From contig OY282605.1 in assembly GCA_958298945.1 (NCBI GenBank), positions 39,286,811 to 39,350,810 on the forward strand: DNA of 64,000 nucleotides, given 5' to 3'. Below are positions 1-10,955 of this stretch, piece after piece. Both the position numbers and the translations under genes were made by a program. The stretch is from Atherix ibis (taxonomy: Eukaryota; Arthropoda; Insecta; Diptera; Athericidae). The notes below the pieces were generated by a model. The model did not search any database. It was not told where the DNA came from and saw only the letters and a list, made by a program, of their open reading frames with translations. How positions within the stretch are numbered: the first letter of the stretch is position 1; every line of letters begins with the position of its first letter.

Positions 1-299
1 TTAGAAAATTATTTATAGAAAATCACTGAAAATTGAATGTAAAATTTTAATATCAGTTTTCAGATTTTTGCTTACGACTTAGTAAAAGCAAAATTCAATA
101 AAAAAATATAATTAAAAAAAATAAGATTTTTCATTACAGCTAAAAAATTTCTAGAAAAGCTGAATTATTTTTACTTCATTTTTAAGCATATTCTATAATC
201 TTTCCCTATAGAAGTTTTTCCTGATAAAAATGATCCTTAATTTCAATGGGCCTATAACGGTTACCCTATAGAATTAGATAAGTGAAGTTGGAATAGCGA
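1..299. other. AT-rich DNA, nothing recognised
   Basis: No coding or repeat signal was seen. It probably belongs to the distal intron of the Pgant9-like gene. Confidence 0.5.
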
Positions 300-1640
300 A
301 AATTGGAGCAACGATTTATTATAAAATTTTGTGGTAAGCTTGAGAAATCCAGGAGTTGACTTGTGAAATACTGAGAAGCAGTCAAAGCTGGACCTAGCCC
401 AGAAATGTCTGCAGCATCGAAAACGGAAGAAAATGTGGAACGAGCGGAGATTCTTGTGAGGTCAGACCGTCGATTTACATTGAAAAGAATGAAAAATTAC
501 TTAAAAAGCTCAGAAAAAGGATGTTTTTCTATGAGGGAATATTCCTTATAAAGAACAGAAGCATTTTTAGTGCACTCACAAGCAGTTGAGGGTGGACTTC
601 ATGCAAAAAGGCCATGAACATCAAAAAGGTAGAAAATGTGGAACGAACAGAGGCTCTCGTGAGGTCAGACCATCGATTAACATAGAAACTGATGAGTGAT
701 TACTTAAAAAGCTCAGAAAAAGGATGTTTTTCTGTGGGAGAATATTCCTTATTAAACTAATAAGCATTTTTAGTACACTGATAAGCAGTTGAAGGAGGCC
801 TTCATGCGGAAAGGCCATGAATAACAAAAAGGGAGAAAATGTGGAACGAACAGAGGCTCTCGTGAGGTCAGACCATCGATTAACATAGAAACTGATGAGT
901 GATTACTTAAAAAGCTCAGAAAATGGATGTTTTTCTGTGGGAGGATATTCCTTATAAAGAGCATAAGTATTTTTAGTATACTAAGAAGCAGTCAAAGCCG
1001 GACCTCGCCCAGAAAGGCCTTTAACATCGAAAACCGATGAAAATGTGGAAGGAGCGGAGATTCTTCTGAGGTCAGACCATCGATTTACATTGAAACTGAT
1101 GAGTGATTACTTAAAAAGCTCAAAAAAGGACGTTTTTCTATGGAGGAATATTCCTTATAAAGAGTATAAATATTTTTAGTACACTAAGAAGCAGTCAAAA
1201 CCGGACCTAGCCCAGAAAGGGCTTCAACATCGAAAACGGATGAAAATGTGGAACAAGCGGAGATTTTTGTTAGGTTAGACCGTCGATTAAATATTCAAGC
1301 TAATCAGTAATTCCTTAGAAGGACATTGCAGATACTTATATAATCCAACCTAACAATGTTCCCTGTCACATGGCCACCTTGGTCAATCACGAGGTTCCAC
1401 ACTTCTAAATTTATATGATCAAAGTCCATGTATTGTAACTTTTCTTGTCTCACAAGATGGAAAAATACATGAAAGGACTTTATTTTGCTACTTTTAATGT
1501 ATCTAAAGGATTATAATCGATAAGCTAAAGGTAATTCAAGTTTAATCTTTCGAGTTCCATTATATAGAGTGGGAGCAACGCTGTCCAATGGAACTACTTT
1601 AAAGGGGATAACATTGGTGTATGAAAATAAATCAGACTCA
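300..1640 (+). mobile_element. decayed mariner-like (DD34D-type) element with internal tandem array
   Basis: At 308 the sequence resembles the start of a mariner transposase (LEQRFIIKFC, then GKLEKS). The HTH region, recognisable as KTDENVER followed by VRSDRR, is repeated in tandem (378-1310). From about 1320 a mutated catalytic tail follows: NVPCHMATLVNHE, a SPC-F-FL-like block, and a C-terminus like EFHYIEWEQRC near 1555-1590. The first catalytic Asp region is missing. No terminal inverted repeats were recognised. Stops and frameshifts make it a fossil. Confidence 0.6.
378..1310 (+). repeat. 203-bp tandem repeat, about 4.6 units, derived from transposase HTH
   Basis: Unit starts (GCAGT...) fall at 378, 582, 785, 988 and 1191, giving periods of 204, 203, 203 and 203 bp. 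Every unit contains AAAATGTGGAA, AGGTCAGACC, ACTTAAAAAGCTCA and ATATTCCTTAT-like blocks. The two middle units (582, 785) share GAACGAACAGAGGCTCTCG, while the first, fourth and fifth share GCGGAGATT. The unit is a piece of the surrounding mariner-like coding sequence. Because 203 is not a multiple of three, the frame changes at each unit. Confidence 0.9.
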
Positions 1641-1689
1641 GTACTCTTCTGCCATAGCTTTCTTTATAACCCAAAAAATTATTGAAAAT

Positions 1690-2240
1690 CTACTATTTAG
1701 AATACTCGATCCTTTTCTAAATTCCTTTTATATTATTCATAATTACTAGTTTGGTTTCTACACCCAACAATCCTATTAAATCAGGGATTCCGCAGTGTAG
1801 CTTTTTTGGTCCTATACTCTACAATAAGAATGTTATAGTCACGTAGAACAATATTCTATCCTTTCATCAAAAATTCTATAACACACATCCTAAAATTGCA
1901 AAATGGAGAACAAAACTAAATAAGCAAAAAACTGTACACATCACTTTTACCCTCTGCCATGTTCCGTCTATCCAACTACTCCTTAATGACAGTATAATAC
2001 AAAAAAAATCTGAAATCCACACTTAAACGACAGAAAATATTAGAAACTTAAACGCCATATAATTATATATAGTACAAAGAAGTTAAACCCATATGGACCT
2101 ACGGACTTGAACTTTTGGTTTGAACCAGGCCTTCTAGCTCCTATCTAATCTGGTTCTTATAGTCAAAACTTATTTGTAAATTCATCAAAAATTCTTTCCA
2201 CATTATCCGAATATATCAACTTTTTTTGTTGAAGCAATTA
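1690..2240 (+). mobile_element. degraded Jockey-like LINE fragment
   Basis: Reading the + strand with frameshifts gives IPQC..FGPILYN (cf. [13 protein letters not shown] of Jockey-type reverse transcriptases) near 1787-1830, and [10 protein letters not shown] near 2087-2120, the same block as in the Jockey-like copies at 40 kb and 50 kb. The rest is too decayed to place. Confidence 0.5.
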
Positions 2241-3630
2241 TCCTGTCTTTAAAATATTTTTTATAATTAAATACAACTAAACTCACTAATTAGACCATCG
2301 AAAATATGAGATTTTTCTGGTTTTATATGAGCTTATTACTCGTATTGCAGTTAAATAAATAATTAAAAAAAAAACAAATATTTTTAGAAATATTTTTTAC
2401 ATAATTTTGCAAGAAATTTTTTTTTAAATTCCGAAACTTTCTAAAATATATCTTTCGTTTTTAGATGGTGTTATTACACTAGAAGATATAATATTGTTTT
2501 TATATTCTAATTATTTAAAAAAATAATGAACAAAAATAATACAATATTTAAAAGAAGTTGATTGTAGTAAATTATTTTTTTGCCATTAACATATAATAAA
2601 AGATATAAATACTATATATAAGATAGAAAAGGAAAAGGATTTCACAATGCCCATAAGATTTATTATTATCTTCTGGGATTATTTTTGAAATATTTACTCG
2701 GACTTTAACATCTTATAAATATTTCATAAATGATTGTATTATCAACATTTTATTATAAATAGAAATATTTTAATATATTCAAATGTTTGTGTGAATTTAT
2801 CAAACTATTTCTAACATTTGGAAAATGTTATGATGAAAAATATTCCAGTAGTAGGCAAACCAGTGAATTGTTGTGGTTACAAGAGGATATACAATTGCCT
2901 TGGGAAAGGTACTCAGTTCCCTGAGGAGAACTATATCTAAATGCCTTAAGGAAATTTCCTCAAAAAAAAAAGGATCGAAATACTTGTTTATATACAATAG
3001 TACAACAACATAACAGGCTTATGTTCGAGAAATGAATATTTTGATTTATATAATCCGACAATACAACAAATCCGGGCAACGGTTCCTTTATGGGAAAATC
3101 TAAAATCTTATGAATTGTTACAATATTTCTTCAACAAAAATACTCATCAATTTTATTCTGCAGCATTCATATTTTGAATTTTATACCATTTAATGAAGCG
3201 TTTATGTACATATATACTCATATATTTCGCTAGATACTACCCGATTACTTTCTATACTATATCATTCTTATCCGTATCCTGGATGAATAGTTTTATTCCA
3301 CAAATTGCATCAATATATTCTTGCTGTATTGAATACGAGTATATGAGAAAATTTTGATTCTATTAAATTGCCCATTCTGTAGAATTTATTATAGAAAAAC
3401 ATTAATGTTGGGGCTGTTTTATGGTATAAAACCAATAATTTATTGAACAATTTAATTCATAAATATTGTATAATTTTTATTTGTTTTTTGTTTTTAATAA
3501 ATATTTTATTTTTCTCCCCCATTTAAGTATGCATTATAAATATTATACTTATCTCATGATTAAATAGATATTGCGACATGAATTATGGAGAATTTTTTTA
3601 TATTTCATTGAAGAATTATGTTAATTTAAA
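2241..3630. other. AT-rich intronic DNA
   Basis: Only homopolymer-rich sequence and short chance ORFs were seen. No family was recognised. Confidence 0.5.
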
Positions 3631-3639
3631 AAAAAAAAT

Positions 3640-3960
3640 AATGATCAGTATCATCATCAACCTGGGAGTCCGATTTAGAACTGGGGTATATAAAAGGTTT
3701 GGAGGTTCCAGCTTTTGTATTGATAGCATTCCGGGTTAACGCCGCCGCTGCAATGAAGGCAGGGCCTTTCTTGTCTTCTGGAACTTTGAATTGAGCCACT
3801 GTAAATTTTCTGCGCAGAAAAATCCTCATAAATCTGCAGAATCGACCCCGTAATCTTTTTAGCGACGAGATCGTCGAGCGTTACCACAACCGCCTAGTTG
3901 TGTATAAAATTTAGTTCAGTAGGTTCTGGTAGGCTGGTCCCGATTTTGAACGGGGTCATA
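3640..3960 (+). mobile_element. RTE-like LINE C-terminal fragment
   Basis: The + strand around 3813-3905 reads RRKIL.NLQNRPRN, then LFSDEIVERYHNRL. The second block matches [12 protein letters not shown] of the minus-strand copy at 22.8 kb, and the underlying DNA matches through TTGTGTATAAAATT. RTE-type elements carry such a block after the RRILRKIYGPV motif. The fragment lacks the reverse transcriptase core. Confidence 0.45.
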
Positions 3961-4129
3961 AATTCTTCGCAGCTAAGAATTCGCAATGGTTTTTACTGCA
4001 ACGCTAAATTTGCGAAGAATGCATGAGGACTGACAAGGGTAGGGTCTTGTGCAGCGGTAACTTCGACAGTTGCGACCCTTGACATAATAGGAAAATTATT
4101 AAATTCTTTTAAATCTTTAATCTACTATC

Positions 4130-4915
4130 TGTATGGGACTAGTGTAATGTTATTTAACGTGACATCATAACACGGGTCGCCTACGACCATAGGGATTGGG
4201 ATACGCCCAACCAATGCACAAAACGAACATCTCAAGTAATGAATTTCGTCAGCTCAGCTGATTAGATCCAGCTAGTTGTAAGCATCGCAATCTATAAACT
4301 AGCTCGTTATGAACGGTTTATCAACCCAATTCGCTTCAATTCAGAGCATTTGATTTTTTGCTTGGGCCAATTCAGGCACGGAATATTCTCTCAGGTTCCA
4401 TCTTTCTCCGAACTTTTTTTGTTCATCTTCTTCATCTTTTTAATCTTCGTCATCTCCTCCGTCTACTTCATTTTCTTCATCTTTTCAACCATCTTTCATG
4501 CCCCATGCAATTTTTACGGTAAGCGGTCTCAACAAGCCTGGTCCTGCCTGTCCAGGTTCACCCATCATAGTAAAAACAGTCAGTAACCAGTTACAGGCTA
4601 GTTACCCTAACTGTTGGTAGGAAGGTCTACCAAAGCCTCTACTGTCATCTGTAGTGATAGCTCCCGGGATTCTGGCATCCATCAGCTCCAGTGTCTGTGA
4701 TGTACGAGTAGGTCATAACTAAATGCGCCTCCCCACAGCCGGGAACGGCAAACGAACCACTATGGGACTGCCGACCTCGTGGTACCCGTTTTTATATTTT
4801 AACGAGTATCTGATTGGTAAAACTTCACTCTAAAACTTGTAATTTCCTGGCACTGCTAGACCAGCTCAGAACTGCGGGTTCGTTAAAATTCGTAGGCCAC
4901 TTTTGGTGTCGATCT
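4130..4915. repeat. dispersed repeat, copy 1 of the ~0.74-kb family
   Basis: The blocks GTTATTTAACGTGAC, GTCGCCTACG, CCTCTACTGTCAT, GTGGTACCC, CCTAGGCACCGCTAGACC-like and GCGGGTTCG occur in the same order as in the 26629-27371 copy. The class of element is unknown. It directly adjoins reverse-transcriptase-like sequence in the minus orientation. Confidence 0.6.
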
Positions 4916-5590
4916 GATGGTACTGATCTACACCGAAAAGTGTCGCACCGTGCGGGATACCTATATGGGCTCAATCTTGATAAATGCTTCTCATACAGCT
5001 TTTTCTGATAGACCCATAATATTATTGTCATCGGTATATGCTGAAAACTGGGCAGTCTTAATGAGGATGGTATCATTCTTGTTTATCCCGGAGTCTAGAA
5101 TCACTTTTTCCATTACCGGGTTAATGTTAAATGGTTCTAAAAGTGATTCGATATAATATTTACTGGTCCTCTCACACTATTTACGGTCAGCTTAGTAAGT
5201 CTAATCAATTTTTCTGGGATGCCCCGGCTATTCTTTCATAAGCCGATGAGCAGATGCAGTATCTGTTGACCATATTCCTATAGTTTTTCCATAAAGAAAA
5301 AATCTGATCTGTTCCGGATTTTTCTGGAAGGAAGACTCTCTAGTAGGGCACTAATAAGATAGCGGAGAATATCTATAATGGCTACACTCTATGATAATTC
5401 CTTTTTTAGAGTATGGGCCCTATAATGCCAAGATATCAGTCATCGGGATGTCCCTTATGTGGACTCCTTACTTAACCAATTCGCTGACAAGCCCATAGAC
5501 ACCAGGAGACAATAATTTAAAAATCATAATTTTAATAAAAAATTATTATAAAATTTTAAGTAAACATTTCTAAAACTCACTGGATTTTAT
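4916..5590 (-). mobile_element. RTE-like LINE reverse transcriptase fragment
   Basis: The minus strand reads TAQFSAYTDDNNIMGLSEKA near 5055-4975, a mutated YADDIDIIG catalytic block. Further upstream (5215-5500) it aligns over hundreds of bases with the minus-strand RTE-like copy at 26.4-27.6 kb, for example GTCTAATCAATTTTTCTG. The order of blocks agrees with an RTE-type reverse transcriptase read from high to low coordinates. Frameshifts are frequent. Confidence 0.55.
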
Positions 5591-8150
5591 CAAATTTAAG
5601 ATTTTTTTCTTTGAATAATTATAAAATTTTAATAGTTGTTGCTGAAATTTATTTGATTATCTACAATATTTTAGTGATGGTAATGATTTAAAAATTTCTT
5701 AGTAATTATAGCAAATTACAGTCATCAGCCAAAAAAAAATCTTTTTTAAATTAATAAAATTTAAGAACTTTTAAAATTAAAAAAAAAAAACTTTTATTAT
5801 ATATAAGAGAAATTTAAAATTGAGACTTTTAGAAGAGCTCAGAATTTGGCATAAATTTTTTGTGGGAAATTATTTTTGATGGAAAAAAAAATTATTTATT
5901 GCAGGAATTTTACAATTAAGAAAACTTTTGGAAATGTAATTGTTGGAAAATATGAAAATTTAGAAAATTAGAAATTTCTTTGGAACTTTAAAAAAAAAAC
6001 CACTAGAAAAAATGACGAGTAGTAATTCAAAACTTAAGTAGATACTTTATAAAAGTTCAAGTATTTAATAAAATTGTGAAGAAATTTTATTTTATTTCTA
6101 TTTTTTAGTTACAAAGTATTGTTGGGATTTTCAAATATTACTAATTGAGTATTCAGAAAAGTTTTACTGGAAAAAAGCAATAACAACCGTCAACATGGGT
6201 AGCCGTCTTTTTCAAGAGCAACCTCGATTACGCAATGTCTTATAGTTCCTCAACAAATAAAATACTAGCTCATCTTTTGTTTCAATAAAATATCATAAAT
6301 ATGAGAAATTTCTTAAAATTGAACAATCAAATATTATCAATAATATAAAGGAATAACAAATAAAGTTTTCCAGTTCTTGGAAAAGTCCTTTTCTATTATT
6401 GAAATGGTAGCGCAAAAAAAGTAATCCAATTTTTCCCAATTTAAAAAGAAAACGTGATAATAGAAAAAAAAAAGAATGACAAACAAAAAAAACATTCTTT
6501 TTATTTTATTGAAAAAGTCCTTTTTGTAGGAAGATATTTTTATGATTAAAGATATTTTCTTTTACTTTATTGTTATGCTAATTTAATTTTAATGTAGGAA
6601 AAGTTGAAAAGTTCATCATTTTCATGAATAGGAACAAAAATGATTTTGAGAAATTTCTTTTCTATCTTTTAATCAAATAAGAATTCTTAATAAAATGTTG
6701 ATGAGGTTAAATTCAATGAATATTATTATTATGGGGATGATAAATTTTTATGGCTATTTATATACTTTTTATAAATTTTTTGCTCAGCTATCATATAGTA
6801 AGAACTAAAGAAAACGAGAAAAGGGATGGAAAGTAAATAAAAAAAAATAATAACGAATATCTAATTTTAGAGAAGAGGAAAATGAATGTCCTTCTGTGGC
6901 AATAGTTTAAGCTGGAAAATTATCTGATTCAACTTGCAATGGACGTAGCGGGATGATAAATGAGAGTTTTTCTTGTGCACCATTATTATCGGATTTAGTC
7001 AGAGTCCTGTTTGGATGATGAGAAAAATAGCTGCTAAATAATTGATAACAGCGAAATTTGAAAAAAAAAGAAAAATTTTCCGAAAAAGGGTTCACCAATA
7101 TACAAATTATCCTTAAAGTGTTGAATAGTGTTGAGGACAGGGTATGTTTTTCTATTGCGTAATAAAATAAAACGACTAATTTGGTATGAGAGAAAAGGTA
7201 CTGACAAGTGTCCTGATTATTTATACAATACCATCTACCAATATAGTGGTATAATATAAAATATTTTTTTTTATCAAATAACCTCACGTTTCTACCTTAT
7301 CTAATTCTCTAGAATCCTTTTATACTATTATTTTTTTTTATATAAATGAAAGCTTTTATCTTTTGTCCTTAATTTTTTGTTTTTGCAATAAATCCCAGCA
7401 CATTTGTAAATTTTCAAAAGATTTACATTGTCTGTGGCTACTTATTCATTATTTGAATTTGGAATTTTCAAATCCAAACCATTTATTAACAAAAAAAAAA
7501 AAAAAAGAATTAAAAAAAACAGCAGCTCTTCCTCTCATTTGATTAATGATAATGGAAGAGCTTTTAGTCCTTTTATTTTAATGATGATTAAAGGTGCTTT
7601 AATATTTTAAGATCTTCTATTCTGAGTATCTTTTTTTTATCTTTTTATAAGGGATTTTCTTTTAATGTTTCAAAAGGTGAATCCTTTTGAACTTTATTAA
7701 ATAGAAAAATTGAAATCTATTTTAAAGAAAATTACTAGAATTTCTATAGGATTAATAATTATGAAAACTTTAACGAACGTTTTTTTTTTAAAATTATTGT
7801 AATAATAAACTAAGAATTAAAAAAAATGCCATAACATTACTTATCTATTTTGTTGTTTGCAACGTGCAGTTCTGTTATTATTTTAAGTATTTAAACACGT
7901 ATATTATTTAAGATAATTTTTTTTTTAAATTTAAAGTTTGCCATTTTATATGTTAAATTTATAAATTAATTATCATATAATACTTTATGCAAAAGTTGTA
8001 ATTCTGCTGTGGGTACGTTTTGGGCTGAAAATTTTTTTTTTCGTCAGTGATGTGGATCATTTCTTGATCGGTGGATACCTCCATAAGCAAAATTGACACA
8101 TACACATATATGGGGGTCTAAAAATCCACATATAATAGTACAGAAGCTAT
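5591..8150. other. AT-rich intronic DNA
   Basis: Long A/T runs dominate. A 126-codon minus-strand open frame at 6907-7287 was examined and not accepted as a gene. No repeats of note were seen. Confidence 0.5.
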
Positions 8151-8288
8151 TTTATCGGATTTTTCAATAGCAACTTGACACTTTTAATTTCTTACTGTAA
8201 ACGTACTTTTAAATTAATCAGTACGCTGTTATTGTCAAAATACTCAGTAACTTAAACATTTTTGTTATATAAAGATTCACGAAGAAAG

Positions 8289-9279
8289 AATATTTACAAG
8301 TAATTAAAAATTACTACGGAAATTCCGAGTCGGTGATTGCAACTTTAAGAGCGCTTACGCCAATTTTGGATCGTCATTCTCGCCCGAGCAGACAAGCAGT
8401 TTACAATTTGGGGAGAAAATTTGAGTCAACATATTCACTGTTGAATGTTTCAATTTGAGCGGTCGCCGAGAATATTGCTGCCGTTGAAGCGTCCGTCGCA
8501 AACGCTCCAAATCAGTCGATTCTACGGCGTTCTCAGGAATTGGGCATCAGTCAGGCCACACTATGGCGTATTTTGTGAAAGGATCTTAGACTGCACCCTT
8601 ACAAGATCAAGTGAACTCAAGAACTAAAGCCAAAAAATTACGACTTTCATCGCAAAATCATCTTTAGTGATGAAGCGCATTTTTGGTTGAATGGTTCATC
8701 AACAAACAAAACATGCGTTATTAGAGTGCTGCAAACCCTCTTGTGCTTCATGAAACATCACTTCATCCATAAAAAGTGTCTGTATGGTGTGGTTTTCATG
8801 CCGGTGGCGTCATTGGGCCATTTTTCTTCGTTGATGAAAATGACCATCACGTTACAGTCAATGGTGAACGCTACAGTGACATGTTGCAGCGTTATTTCTT
8901 CGATCAATTGCATTGGCTGGACACCAGTGATATGTGGTTTCAACAAAACGGTGCTACATCCCACACAGCGGGAGAAACAATAGACTTATTGAAGTCCAAG
9001 TTCGGTGAACGTGTTATAACGAGAAAAGGTCCGGTCGATTGGCCGCCGAGATCTTATGATTCAACACCTCTAGACTTTTTTCTGTGGGGCTACGTTAAAT
9101 CGATGATCTATGCCAACAAGCCGGCGATGTTAGAGTACCTAAGAGCCTACATCAAACGGGAAATAGCGGCCATTCCCGTCGAATTGTGTGGCCGAGTCAT
9201 CGAAAATTGGCTTCAACGAATCGACCGCTGTAAGCGTGTCCGTGTTGGACATATTACCGAAGTCGAGTTCCATTCATAA
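8289..9279 (+). pseudogene. DUF4817-type transposase pseudogene
   Basis: The N-terminal HTH part reads NYYGNSESVIATLRAL, then ENIAAVEASVANAPN and RRSQELGISQATLWRIL. The DDE part follows with an intact first Asp block (KIIFSDEAHFWLNG), VSVWCGFHAGGVIGPFFF, the second block WFQQNGATSHTA, and TPLDFFLWGYVKS. The family normally has Asp in WFQQDGA; here it is Asn, so a catalytic residue is lost. There are also a stop in the HTH part, a deletion before the first Asp block, and a frameshift near 8730-8790. The stretch 8776-9279 is one clean frame of 167 codons. Confidence 0.8.
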
Positions 9280-9312
9280 TTGCATTGATTGTACTTTAAG
9301 TTTTGATATATA

Positions 9313-10589
9313 AGGTGTAGTAAAAAGAAATCCTTTTTTTTTGCATTAAATTGAAGGTTTTATATAGCATAGATAGAATGATACGATTTAGGTCAAATAT
9401 GCATCGGTTTGTTCGATAACTTGTTGCCATTTTGGAGGTAATTTCATAATGCCTCTTTCATAAAAACCCTCGTCCCTATTGGCAAAAAACTGGGATAGTC
9501 GATTTTCACAATCTTCCCTTGAGGCGAATTTTTCACCTGCAAAATCATTCGTCATAGACAGGAAAAGGTGGTAATCACTTGGTGCCAGGTCCGGACTATA
9601 AGGTGGATGCATAAGAACATCCCAACCAAGGTCCTGGAACTTCTGGCGAGTCACTATCGATGTATGCGGCCTGGCGTTGTCCTGATGGAACACAATTCCT
9701 CTTATATTGGCCAAAGCTCGCTTCTGGGCGATTGCTTCTTTCAGACGGTCCAATTGTTGACAGCATAGGCCCGAATTAAGAGTTCGGCCGTAGGGGAGCA
9801 GCTCATAGTAGATGATTCCCTGCCAGTCCCACCAAACACACAGCAAAACTTTCCTGGCTGTCAATCCTGGCTTGACCACCGTTTGCACCGGGTGACCGCG
9901 TTTTGACCACGACCGTTGTCGCTTGACGTTGTCGTAAGTGACCCACTTTTCATCACCAGTAACCATCCACTTCAGAAATGGATCGATGTTGTTGCGATTC
10001 AGGAGCGATTCGCAGATGGAAATTCGGTCCATGATGTTTTTTTGCGATAACTCGTGTGGCACCCATACATCGAGCTTCTTTTTGTATCCAGCCTTCTTTG
10101 AGTGGTTCCAAACGGTTTTTTGTGCAATGTTTAGCTCCTTGGTCGGACTCGACGATTTCCATTATTTTATCGACATTTTCGACAATTAGCCTTAGAGAGC
10201 GTGGTGCATCTTTGACATCAAAATTACCGGAACGGAATCGACAAAACCAAAATTGCGCGTAATTGGCTGTTACAGTATCAGGACCATAAACACTATTCAC
10301 ATTTTCAGCTGCCTGGCTTGCGTTTTCGCCTTTATCGAAGAAAAACCGTAAAATATGGCGTATTTTCTCTTTGTTGGTGTCCATCTTTGACGCGTGCTAA
10401 AAAAATACTGAGTCAAGTAATCACAAAACTATATCAGAAGCTTTTTTAGTTCAAAATCTTGAACTTTTGAAAAACGCCATCTAGTGCAACCCGATCGCAC
10501 GGGAGATACAGACTCCTAAAGCAAAACGGGAGATACAGACTCCTAAAGCCATCTATTGGCAAAATAATGGACTACTTTTTACTACACCT
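9313..10589 (-). mobile_element. mariner element, 1277 bp, with inverted repeats and TA duplication
   Basis: The left end AGGTGTAGTAAAAAG (9313) matches the reverse complement of the right end (10575-10589). TA flanks both sides (9311-9312 and 10590-10591). The length is that of a full mariner. It lies inside the DUF4817-type element, so it is younger than that element. Confidence 0.85.
9388..10384 (-). pseudogene. mariner (DD34D) transposase, frameshifted
   Basis: The start ATG is at 10384. The N-terminal HTH part reads MDTNKEKIRHILRFFFDKGE and GPDTVTANYAQFWFCRF, to about residue 80. A frameshift and small deletion near 10140 interrupt it. The second frame then runs to the stop at 9388: WVPHELSQKN, MVTGDEKWVTYDN (first Asp), FHQDNARPHTS (second Asp), and [12 protein letters not shown] (third Asp). 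Exactly 34 residues separate the second and third Asp. All three catalytic Asp are kept, and apart from the HTH damage the protein is nearly intact, so this is a fairly young copy. Confidence 0.88.
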
Positions 10590-10679
10590 TATATCTTACA
10601 TGGTTTGCGAGATATATTAAAGTTGTCAAGCTCTTATTCAACAACCCTTTATCTGCGAAAACTGACTGTCTCTGTGCAT

Positions 10680-10955
10680 TCTAATCTGAAGGTTTCGATT
10701 TCTTTTGAACCTGAGCACTATGCACCTAATTCTGAGACCTATAGCCATATGAAAACCGGTTTTTCGTGGGTCTGAACTTAAAAATTTTAATATGGACTAT
10801 ATATTGATTTAACAAAATAAGGTTACAAGTCATACAATATGAAATATTGTATGACTTGTAACCTTATTTTGTGCAAAAAGTTCCAAGGACGCGTAACTTG
10901 GAGATTTAGTGATATCAATTAGTAGCAAAGATTTGAGACCGTTTGACTTTTCCTC
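10680..10955 (+). mobile_element. DUF4817-type transposase remnant containing a perfect hairpin
   Basis: Sequence around 10790-10950 follows the family: ATGGACTATAT..TTTAACAAAATAAGGTTACAAGTCATACA (mutated MWFQQ-GAT-HT block), then GACGCGTAACTTGGAGATTTAGTGAT and GAGACCGTTTGACTTTTTCCT (PLDFF). No long frame remains. Confidence 0.5.
10812..10872. repeat. perfect 29-bp inverted repeat, 3-nt loop
   Basis: The arms are 10812-10840 and 10844-10872, with loop GAA. All 29 pairs match. It duplicates, in inverted form, part of the surrounding transposase relic. Confidence 0.95.

Larger units (their letters stand above)
8158..10640 (+). mobile_element. DUF4817-type IS630/Tc1-mariner-superfamily element, split by a mariner
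   Basis: The left end (about 8158-8195, AATAGCAACTTGACACTTT) and the reverse complement of the right end (about 10600-10640, AATAAGAGCTTGACAACTTT) look like terminal inverted repeats. The body carries a transposase relic on the + strand (8289-9279). A mariner is inserted at 9313-10589, after the stop codon and before the right end. The flanking halves join at a TA. Confidence 0.65.

Noticed and set aside
6907..7287. 126-codon open frame on the minus strand
   Set aside because: No recognisable domain, low-complexity A/T-driven composition, and no splice context. Long chance frames are expected here.
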